NCBI GenBank assembly: GCA_003988855.1
Contig: QYAI01000006.1
Coordinates: 124,001-188,000 of the forward strand
Length of the DNA: 64,000 nucleotides
Direction: 5' to 3'
Origin: Arachnopeziza araneosa
Lineage: Eukaryota; Ascomycota; Leotiomycetes; Helotiales; Arachnopezizaceae
How positions within the stretch are numbered: position 1 is the stretch's first letter; each line of letters starts with the position of its first letter. The notes below the pieces were generated by a model. The model worked only from the letters and a program-made list of their open reading frames with translations, did not search any database and was not told the DNA's origin. Shown one piece after another: positions 56,261 through 64,000 of this stretch. A program made the translations under genes and the position numbers.

Positions 56261-57960
56261 ATGTCTACCAACGATCTGGTTCGAGTGGATACCAATATAC
56301 TACCAAAAGCCAAACTTATCATAGTGTTTGCAGGAATTGCATCTTCTCTTCTTATCTGTTTCATTGACCAGAATTCTATCGGTGTAGCGTTACCAACAAT
56401 TGGCAAAGATTTAAACTCTGCAACGACAATTGCTTGGGCCGGAACTTCGAGTTTGATTGCAAACACAGTCTTTCAAGTCCTCTTTGGAAGATTGTCTGAT
56501 ATTCTTGGACGAAAAGTAGTATTTCTTTCATCAGTAGGCTTGTTAGCCCTGGGAGATTTGCTATGTTCGTTTGCGAAAACTGGACCGCAACTCTATGCAT
56601 TCAGAGGTATCTCAGGAGTTGGCACAGCAGGTATCACAGCGATGGCTATGATTATTGTATCAGATATTGTGACATTGGAGAACCGTGGAAAGTAAGCATG
56701 AGCTAACCTCATCGAATGATCCTCGCTGAATGGTCCCCCAGATATCAAGGAATTTTAGGCTCTTGTGTTGGTTTGGGAAATCTCACAGGACCCTTTTTGG
56801 CAGCCGCATTTATTGAAAAGGCGACATGGCGAGCCTTGTTTTGGTTCTTATGCCCCTTGGCTGTACTCTCCGGATGCTTGGTTGCACTTACACTGCCTCC
56901 TAGTAGACTGCATGGCGATTTGAACGCCAAACTAAAAGCAATCGACTACTATGGAATATTCTTTAGCACTTCAGCCATTCTTCTCCTTCTTATTCCAATC
57001 TCTGGTGGCGGTACTTACTTCGACTGGAGTAGCCCAATGGTCATTTCCATGCTCACACTCGGAGGTGTCTGCACAATTCTGTTTATCTTAGTTGAATGGA
57101 AACAGGCTATCATGCCAATGATGCCTCTACGCCTCTTCAAGATCCCAGCGGTCTGTGCAATTCTGTTACAAAACCTTCTTTATGGAATAGTGTACTACTC
57201 ACATCTATATTACCTTCCCATATACTATCAGAACGTTAGAGGGTTTTCGCCTCTTCATTCTGCCGTACTCATCATTCCGTTTGTAGCTACACAATCTACG
57301 TTCTCTATCTCTTCCGGCCAGTATGTTTCGCGGATGAAACGCTATGGGGAGGTTGTCTGGAGTGGTTTCGCCGTATGGACTCTTGGATGCGGTCTATTAC
57401 TATTACTGGATAGATATACGCCACAATGGAAGATTATCATTTTTCTCATGGTCGAAGGAGCTGGTGTTGGACATGTTTTCCAGCCCACACTCGTAGCTGC
57501 CCAAGCTCACTCGTTAAAAAAAGATAGAGCAGTGGTAATCAGCGTTCGAAACTTTCTTAGGGCTCTTGGAGGGGCAATAGGCTTAGCTCTATCATCGGCG
57601 CTCTTCTCGAATGTGTTAAAACGGTCACTCAATTCCACCTCAACACCTCTCCCTGAGGCTGTCAAATCGAAAATTTTATCCGCAATTCTACAAGTTCCTG
57701 ATTTAAGCAATCTTTCTATCACTGAGAGAGATGGTGTTCTTGATTCCTATATGGCTGCTTCGAGAGCTGTTTTTACTCTCTGGGTGCCATTGATGGGCGC
57801 TTGCTTATTATTGTGTTTTCTAATCAAGGATAGAGGTTTAACCCGGCCAGAGGAGAAGCAAAATTCAGAGAAGAAAAATGAACACGATGTTCCTTCGAGT
57901 GCAGAAAGCGATATAGAAAAGCAGTCTCGGCGAATTGAAGAGTCTCCGAGGAAGGAATGA
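56261..57960 (+). CDS. Major facilitator transporter, DHA2-type (14 helices)
   Basis: Probable proton-coupled drug or metabolite exporter of the plasma membrane. Exons 56261-56691 and 56742-57960; 549 aa; intron 50 nt (GTAAGC...CCCCAG) joining TLENRGK to YQGILGSCVG. MFS motif A between helices 2 and 3 reads FGRLSDILGRKVVF, and motif C-like GSCVGLGNLTGPFLA lies in helix 5; LSGCLVALTLPPSR follows helix 6. The number of hydrophobic segments and the length suggest the 14-helix DHA2 family. The first helix starts at about residue 17 (AKLIIVFAGIASSLLICFID). The C-terminal 45 residues are charged and cytosolic. The cargo cannot be told; no metabolite cluster lies next to it. Confidence 0.88.
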
Positions 57961-58599
57961 GCATGAGTATTAAGAATAAGCGATATATCTCGTCACAGCA
58001 AAAATATTCAACTCCAAACGAGTGAGCCTCATATTCAGACTGTGCGAATCGCATGTGCAGCATGACATACCGGTCACGATGGCCCTCTACGATGCTTCCA
58101 AGAGTAACGGCATTCATTTGATTTGTCCGCCCAAATCCGCTGGCACCCGAATGACTCATGTATTTGGCTTATTACATGGCGCCAAACCAAAGAACTTTTA
58201 GGCCTCAGGAAAAGATACACAAATCAATTTAGCTGAAATCTCGCTGGATTGCCTCTACTCGGTGACAAGCTCCGAAAACAGCTGCGTGCATGCAATTCGT
58301 ACAGCCGTCGAATCAGCTGCCATCTCACACATCACCATGCACGTCAGCCCTACATCTCAACCTAGAGCCATCCCAGCTCCAGATGAATTGCCTCAATCCA
58401 ATCCGATCCAATTCAATCTCCTTCCCTAAACAACCCTCCAGATAAAGAAGCCATATCGCGATATTTTACAATCAAGGATTAAAATCAAGATCACGATAAG
58501 TATTACATGACTTAACGTGATCTTGAATCACTCATCGACTTACACCTGACGATCAGCTCAATAACAAAGCCAGGTCCCAATCTGCAACTCCTCCTAGCA
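57961..58599. other. Intergenic, no gene seen
   Basis: 639 bases between the transporter and a small protein gene on the same strand. A minus-strand frame (57824-58159) overlaps the transporter and is taken as chance. Confidence 0.4.
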
Positions 58600-58989
58600 A
58601 TGTCCTCAACATCTTCACCTCCCTCTTCCCCCGCTTCACCAAGCGGCCCGTCCCCTTTGTACATCGCGCCTTCTCCAAATCCAAACACATCCACACACCA
58701 ATCAGTCGGCAGTCCGCACGCTGCACAGCCACCACCAAGCTCGCCGCAGCGAACCCTCAGCGACCCGCTGTCTGCAGGGTATGGGTACATGCCCAAAGAC
58801 CTACGGTTTGCGAGCTTAGACCAAGGAGTAAAGAAAGAAGGAGATGGGTTGAAAGGAAGAGAGATCAAGGCCCAGAGGAGATACAGTGCCGATGATAAGA
58901 AACTCAAGATGAATCAACACACTGAATGTGGACGCCATGGAGACGAGTGGTTGTTTGGGGGTTGGGGAAAGTTTTGGGGTAAAGGTTGA
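58600..58989 (+). CDS. Small conserved fungal protein of unknown function, 129 aa
   Basis: Single exon. The first 65 residues are Ser/Pro-rich and disordered (SSPPSSPASPSGPSPLYIAP), the middle has the repeated theme of basic and Ser residues (KDLRFASLDQGVKK, RRYSADDKKLKM), and the end carries NQHTECGRHGDEWLFGGWGK, a compact Cys/His/Trp segment that I believe recurs in short ascomycete proteins of unknown role. RRYSAD is a likely phosphorylation site. The gene could be longer if an unseen intron follows, but the stop at 58987 is clean. An antisense frame exists over the same stretch and is rejected. Coding status is likely but not certain. Confidence 0.55.
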   Translation: MSSTSSPPSSPASPSGPSPLYIAPSPNPNTSTHQSVGSPHAAQPPPSSPQRTLSDPLSAGYGYMPKDLRFASLDQGVKKEGDGLKGREIKAQRRYSADDKKLKMNQHTECGRHGDEWLFGGWGKFWGKG

Positions 58990-59875
58990 TAGGGCTTGGA
59001 GTGGTGGTTGTGGATAGAAATGGTATATGTGGTGGATTGATGCTGCGTTTTGGCAGCGATGAAATACTTGATTATAAGGAGGATATTTGGTTAAGATTGA
59101 TACCCGGTACTCAGATTGCCAGAGTTAGTCATGCTAAGTTTCATCACATTTGGATAGCGCTGTCGTAAATTGCGAAAAGACAAAAGTCTTGAAGAGCTTA
59201 AAGAAGAATATACAATAATAGCATACATAAACCGAATTCTTACAAAGCCATGGATATGTGATAGTCTCTGAATTAAAAACAATAATCTCAACATCTAGAT
59301 TCCTTCTCTATTGCAACATCCAGCTCTGCTAGCTTCCAGGTCGGCAACCACTTCACGAGCCTCACCGCCCCACGCTACCTTTCCATATCAACACACCTAT
59401 TGAACGACTTTCTATCCAGCACACCCGATTAAAGCTGTCTACTGTAAGTGTCCCGGGATTTTGCTGGGAGGAAGAGGCGATGCACTCATATGGATAATGT
59501 CCAAGGCGAAAGAACAGATTTGTGTCTTTGCCATTCAGTCTTTAGCTTCAACTTATTGCTCATTTTATTTCCTACTCGGATACTATTAGGATATCATTTC
59601 AAGATTACTACACAACCTCTATAGCACTCTCGCGGGTAGATTTAGATAATTGTCAGGATCGCATCTCGCTTAGCCAAGGAGGTTGTTGATTTTGACTCAC
59701 GTAAACAGATATGACTTGCAGAGATAAGAAAAATCGATTCATTTTCTCCAATAAAGTAAAAGTGTTGTCTCCTAGTATCAAAGTGAAGATAGAGCGCTAA
59801 ATCTTCTCTTTCTACAATTCCTTCTCCATCTGCATTTCAGAGCCTCCTTTGTTAAGGATTCGATGCACCGCCAAT
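58990..59875. terminator. Convergent intergenic region, no gene seen
   Basis: About 890 bases between the small protein gene and the end of the RBR-like gene. AT-rich, no meaningful frame. Confidence 0.4.
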
Positions 59876-60873
59876 TTATGGCAACTGCTTAAGGGACCAC
59901 GAGAACGAATGATGGCATAACGGGCCTGCAGAAAAATTAGTTCTCGCTCTCACAATATCACCACAGGAAGACTTCCATAACATGTAATCGCATCCACCAT
60001 TCTTCTGAATCCTAACGCCACACACTGGATATGGTTTTGTGATCTTTTTCATCAACAGATCCGCTTCATCCATTTCGCCCGTAGCGATCATTTTGCCACA
60101 AGCAGTTTTATCATGATTTCCTTCTCCAGGCTCGTCTTGCCAAGCTAGGTGATGTAGGAAGCAAGTCTTTTGGTCGCATGTAATGCATGTCATGATAGGC
60201 TGAGAGTTGACTGGTTCATGGACCTGTCCGGACCGGCAACCTGGGTGTGCACACCAGCATAAATTCTTGATCTTCCCATCGAGGTTGGTGTGTATCAAGA
60301 ATCTATTGAATCTGTTGTATTTCAGTATTACCTCGCAGGATAGATGAAAAGTACTTACGACTCAAGGTTTTCTGGAGATGCATATCGACGAATAGTTGCT
60401 GGTGACAACGTTTCAGGACAATCAAGGCAGCGAAATTCATTCCAAATGGAATCTTTATCGTCGAAATGGATATTAATTGCGGAAGAAATGCAGTCGTTGC
60501 AGTATTCACATTCGTGGTTGCAGTTAGACGTAAGTTTTAGTACTCGAAAGCTCCCAGTAGGCAGCAACTCCTCACAGGCAGAGCAGATTCTGTCGGGTGC
60601 CATTCCAGACCTTGGTTTATCCTGAGGCTCTACTTCGTTGCTTGGCCATTCCGCAATGGCAGTCCGAGTGATAGGTTGGTTATATCTAATTAATTGTGCG
60701 ACTGCATGTATCTCTTGTTGGGTGCATTTGGGTTCCAAGGCTGCGAGGCGGTTGATGAGACGAGATCGTTGCTCTACCTTCTTTAGATGCTGTCTGAAGA
60801 TGGCTAAAATTTTCCGGAGGAGAAATATGGCGTATTCGTCAGAAGCTAGGCCAAATATAGTTTTGGATTCCAT
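59876..60873 (-). CDS. RBR-like (RING1-IBR-Rcat) protein with degenerate Rcat
   Basis: Related to RING-between-RING E3 ligases. Exons (minus): 60873-60359 and 60311-59876; 316 aa; intron 47 nt (GTAAGT...CAACAG) joining SPENLES to FNRFLIHTNLDGK. RING1 at about 100-155: DRICSACEELL, NCNHECEYCNDCIS, FRCLDCPETL. IBR at about 190-245: LCWCAHPGCRSGQ, MTCITCDQKTCFLHH, CGKMIA. The Rcat segment reads YPVCGVRIQKNGGCDYMLW: the catalytic Cys (GGC) is kept, but the first zinc Cys is Tyr and the one after DYM is Trp. The end (GPLCHHSFSWSLKQLP) also lacks the final CxxC. A 36-nt GT...CAG stretch at 59927-59962 keeps the frame and could be a very short intron. Either an inactive relative or an atypical ligase. 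Confidence 0.75.
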
Positions 60874-61139
60874 GACGCCGTTTCTTTGTCGAGAAAGGGA
60901 GTGTAGAAGAGAAAGTATGGATTCATGGAGCACTCGAGAAAATCAGGTAGACAATAGAAGCGATCTGGTTAGTTGAGAGGTAGAACACAGCAAATTTTGC
61001 ATTTTATACACTTTCAACGAGTGAAAAAATGCTTGGATAATTGAAGTAATTGGAGTTTCTCCTATTGTGTACTCTCATCATGCTATGTAAGGAATCATTC
61101 TTGCACGCTGCCTGAGAAACTCTCAAGAATGGGTTTGAA

Positions 61140-61954
61140 TCATGACGCTGATGGGAGAGATCTCCATTCTACCCATTGATCGGGCCGCTCATGCCAGGAA
61201 AGAACTGGAAAGAGGACCCTCAACTGCACGTTAACGAAAAGACGAGAGACGATCGGCCGAAAATACTTACTTCATTATTAAGCTCCGTTGGTTGGAGCTG
61301 CAGGCTCTGTGGCAGTAGTTTCCAGTCTTTCCCATCTTCCGTCTTCTCTATGTGCCTCGGAGGTCTCTTTGATTTATCCCAATTTCCTGGTTCAAAACGA
61401 TCCATGATTGAGTTTTCACGCCATCCCTTTCCAGGTTCTACATTCTCCAACCAATCTGTGATCCAACACCAATTGGCTTGTTTAGCATTCTCAACACACA
61501 TCCAGTAGTGTTTGACTTCTTCAAGCTCACGACCGGGGAAAAGCATTTTCCAAACTTGAATAAAAAATGGGCGAAGGGGTCCAATGGAATCGTTCAGTAT
61601 AGCACAAGCCACTAATGCTTGAACCTCGGGGTCATTTGCCGCAGACCCTGGGTGCCTGAAAGGGGTTGAAGGTCGTGTAGCAAGAAAGCCAGGCAGTCGG
61701 TACCTCAAAGAAGCCGGGTATATATCTGCAAGGGAGTTGCAATCCCAATTTGCTGACCGCCACTTCTTCAAGCTCCGAAAAATCTCTGTATCATTGCGCT
61801 CTATGGCGTGGTGAAGCATGTCTCGGAGGAAGATCATCCACATCGGAAATTCTCCATTCATGAACTCATTGGCAGTCCATGCTTCATCTCGGAATGGCGT
61901 TTGGTTCTGGATAACCTCTAGGCTGGGTCTAAGAGGCAAGTTGAATGGTAGCAT
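61140..61954 (-). CDS. Uncharacterised protein, 255 aa
   Basis: No family recognised. Exons (minus): 61954-61271 and 61223-61140; the donor GTAAGT at 61270 and acceptor GTGCAG at 61224 bound a 47-nt intron, after which the frame gives LRVLFPVLSWHERPDQWVEW and a stop. Without splicing the frame would run to 61220 with a different tail. The protein is Trp-rich (about a dozen Trp), with EFPMWMIFLRDMLHHAIERN, FRSLKKWRSANWDCNSLADI, LVACAILNDSIGPLRPFFIQ and KQANWCWITDWLENVEPGKG. It has no signal peptide or membrane helix. It looks like a ankyrin-neighbour or heterokaryon-type peripheral gene only in its lineage-restricted feel; no such domain is visible. It lies 266 bases upstream of the RBR-like gene on the same strand. 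Confidence 0.6.
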
Positions 61955-62265
61955 CTTGAGGAATTGATATTGATATTTTTGTCTGACTGATAATAAGGTT
62001 GAAGATCCTTCAATACCGGATATCGTTGACTTGTTGACGATGATTTATTCCTTGCGTAAGAAAGAACAGGGAATCTAGAAAAGCAAAATCAAAGAGATTT
62101 GGGAAGGTACGATAGATAGCCTATTACAGACTGACGACATAGCAAAGAGAAAACCTCAGAGTAGGAGTGAAAAGCGAAAACAGAAACAGCTCTTCGGTGA
62201 GGACCATATCATTGATCTTTGGTTCAAATGGACTTTTTTACCAACTTTTCTAAAAGACTGTCACT
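61955..62265. promoter_or_regulatory. Intergenic between the orphan gene and dehydroquinase
   Basis: 311 bases; should hold the promoter of the 255-aa orphan and the 3' end of the dehydroquinase gene. Nothing else seen. Confidence 0.35.
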
Positions 62266-62724
62266 TTACAGTTTTGCCTTGTCTTTCAAGTGCTCCAAAC
62301 AGAATTCAATGGCAGCTTTATATCCAAAAGCACCCAGTCCACAAATAACACCAACAGCTTTATCACTCAACCAGCTTTTGTGCCTCCACTCCTCTCTCGC
62401 ATGAACGTTACTGATATGCAACTCCACGAATGGAATATCGACTCCCAGCAAAGCATCTCGTAAAGCAATGCTGTAATGCGTAAACGCAGCCGGGTTTATG
62501 ACAATGGCATCAACGCCTTCAATTCGGGCTTGGTGAATACGATCGATAATGGCGCCTTCGTGGTTTGTTTGGAAATAGAGAAGTTCAGCGCCCGCGGCTT
62601 TGGCTTGAGATGCAGCACGAGACTCGATATCGGAGAGAGTGTCATAGCCATAGATCTGGGGTTCACGGGTTCCAAGTAGGTTGAGATTTGGACCATTGAG
62701 AAGGAGGATCTTTTTGGCGGGCAT
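62266..62724 (-). CDS. qutE: Type II (catabolic) 3-dehydroquinate dehydratase
   Basis: Converts 3-dehydroquinate to 3-dehydroshikimate in quinate use (qutE/qa-2). Single exon, 152 aa, the full length of the family. Motifs in order: ILLLNGPNLNLLGTREPQIY with the N-terminal Asn-rich loop, Tyr and Arg of the lid, FQTNHEGAIIDRIH with the substrate-binding Asn/His, VINPAAFTHYSIALRDAL with the catalytic region, and PFVELHISNVHAREEWRHKS. Probably a dodecamer in the cytosol. In many fungi this gene sits in a quinate cluster (transporter, quinate dehydrogenase, activator, repressor); none of those is within the window to the left. The possible gene at the right edge is not identifiable. Confidence 0.96.
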   Translation of the reverse strand: MPAKKILLLNGPNLNLLGTREPQIYGYDTLSDIESRAASQAKAAGAELLYFQTNHEGAIIDRIHQARIEGVDAIVINPAAFTHYSIALRDALLGVDIPFVELHISNVHAREEWRHKSWLSDKAVGVICGLGAFGYKAAIEFCLEHLKDKAKL

Positions 62725-63900
62725 TGTGTCGTTGGATGGTAAGAGTTCTGGTGGATGAAGATAGAGATTTCGATATTTTGGCTATAATTTTCCAATGTTC
62801 AACTCCTCTCTTCCCTCTGACTAGACTCTTTAGTATCAAGAACGGCATTGATGGAGCGGAATTCGGAGCCCGGCTAAGATATTTCCCATTGCTTAAGGAG
62901 GAGCATGGTCTTTTCGGATCTGATAGGGCATGATGGATTGGATAAATCGCCGGTGCCTCGTGCAATGAGAAAATCTTGTACCGTCTTGTCAATGGGAAAG
63001 TTGGTGCTCTATTTCGTCGCAGAAGGTTAAAGATTTTGCCTTGGGAGTGATGTCAGAATGTGGCTGGCGAGGCTGAAAAGAATCCCTGTCCCCTGGCTAA
63101 CGACAACAGTATTCATCCACCAACAACGGCGGCGGAGTTTTACTTCACATGTCCTTTGTCTTTTCTTAGACCGTCGAATCATCTCCAAAGGAACGAGATG
63201 AATTTGTTTTGATTCTTTTCGCTATGCAAGCATCACTACCTACTATTAGGTGCAACGAAGAATGAGCAAGACGCCATCGGACGAAGAGAAGCTAACGTGA
63301 CTCTGGTTGCAACTCAAACCCCTTAGATATCGCGAGAAGAAACGTTTGACTCTTTGATTCTTGCAGTATACATTCGAACTACAAACTCGGTACTCCAGGA
63401 AATAGGACTTCTTGGAGCATCTCGAATAGCTTGATCCTGCTAGGAAGCCCAACAGACGAAGGCACTTTGAAAAAGAGTAGAGAAAGAGAAGATCAATAGT
63501 CCTGAGATTCTACCTTTTGAGAACCAAGCGGCATCCTATTTGAGCATGAGATTAGCAGTTCAAATGGAGTAAAAGCTGGGTAGGGACTGAACCGGCGACC
63601 ATGAGGCGTTAAAATGTCCATGTGACAAGTTTCTATTTAAATAAGCCGATGGAAACAAACGGTCATTATCTTATCAGGCCGGTCTAGTTGGAGTTCTCAA
63701 GACCGGTCCTCAAAGGGTTTGAGCGAGCCTTATGACTCGGCTGAAGGCATGGCGAGATAACTTTTGGTTTCGTCCCGCCGAATATCCTACAATGCATTGT
63801 TTCCATACACTCTTTCTTTACCTCAGAACAGAACACGGCCTTTCTACATCAAAGTTCTATTTTTGTCACTTTTTCAATTCTTACTCTTACTCTTTAAGTC
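62725..63900. other. Intergenic, no gene seen
   Basis: About 1.2 kb upstream of the dehydroquinase gene. A stretch at about 63575-63625 resembles, on the minus strand, the 3' half of a tRNA but cannot fold as one. The last 100 bases (C/T-rich) could be the leader of the gene starting at 63901. Confidence 0.4.
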
Positions 63901-64000
63901 ATGTCATTATACACAACTACGAATCTGCCCTCCGCGGCACCCACCGAGGCCAACGCGCTTTGTCTTTGCACAGCCCGGCAAGCAAGCCCATGGCCGCAAC
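63901..64000 (+). CDS. Possible gene start cut by the right edge
   Basis: An ATG at 63901 follows a pyrimidine-rich leader (TTCTTACTCTTACTCTTTAA) and opens a frame of 33 codons (MSLYTTTNLPSAAPTEANAL...) that reaches the window end. Composition is protein-like but there is no domain to recognise. Only a guess. Confidence 0.3.
   Translation, partial: MSLYTTTNLPSAAPTEANALCLCTARQASPWPQ

Noticed and set aside
58512..58907. 131-codon minus frame opposite the small protein gene
   Set aside because: Antisense shadow; the plus frame has the conserved-looking Cys/His/Trp block.
63570..63645. tRNA-like stretch on the minus strand (TTTTAA loop-like part followed by GGTTCAGTCCC)
   Set aside because: The 3' half resembles a tRNA-Lys, but there is no matching 5' half, the anticodon and T stems do not pair, and the acceptor stem is missing. 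At most a remnant.

Overview
This window is nuclear DNA of a filamentous ascomycete (Pezizomycotina). The evidence is many short spliceosomal introns (mostly 45-65 nt, GTAAGT/GTATGT-type donors, CTAAC/CTGAC branch sites, TAG/CAG acceptors), short intergenic gaps, genes on both strands without operons, and proteins typical of these fungi: a Yap1-type AP-1 factor, catabolic dehydroquinase, a TCO89-like TORC1 subunit and membrane-anchored GH5 exo-glucanase. A leotiomycete (Helotiales) would fit, but that is an impression, not something the sequence proves. I see no intact transposon, no RIP-like AT-rich tract, no CRISPR, no rRNA and no intact tRNA.

Layout. 1-11 kb: 3' part of an aldo/keto reductase (apparently truncated), DBF4 (-), ICP55-type aminopeptidase (+), ATG12 (+), ketopantoate hydroxymethyltransferase (-), UBC8-type E2 (+), MFSD5-like transporter (-). 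11.8-20.8 kb: PAN2 deadenylase (+), TCO89-like protein (-), PEP carboxykinase (-). 20.8-22.4 kb: gene-free, rich in simple repeats. 22.4-32.9 kb: two HSL-type alpha/beta hydrolases (-), TSR2 (+), BSD-domain protein (-), AP-1 bZIP (+). 32.9-42.1 kb: YANK/STK32-like kinase (-), a 3.75-kb gene-free head-to-head gap with tandem repeats, an orphan coiled protein (+). 42.5-58 kb: KAP123 importin (-), GNAT acetyltransferase (+), GH5 exo-beta-1,3-glucanase (-), branched-chain ketoacid dehydrogenase E1-beta (+), F-actin capping alpha (+), cytochrome b5 (+), RING-H2 protein (-), DHA2-type MFS transporter (+). 58-64 kb: small proline/serine-rich protein (+), RBR-like protein with a degenerate third domain (-), an orphan (-), type II dehydroquinase (-), and a possible gene start cut by the right edge.

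Most genes are unrelated housekeeping genes in divergent or convergent pairs; there is no biosynthetic cluster. Thematic links are loose: UBC8 is the E2 of the GID ligase that in yeast removes gluconeogenic enzymes including PEP carboxykinase, which lies 10 kb away. Exon structures were built by hand from splice signals plus family knowledge; in every multi-exon model the exon lengths sum to a whole number of codons, but none has been checked against RNA.

The most unusual feature is the UBC8 gene: its reading frame and conserved N-terminus are restored only if it contains successive exons of 8, 3, 41 and 1 nucleotides. I found no evidence for a wholly new multi-gene system.
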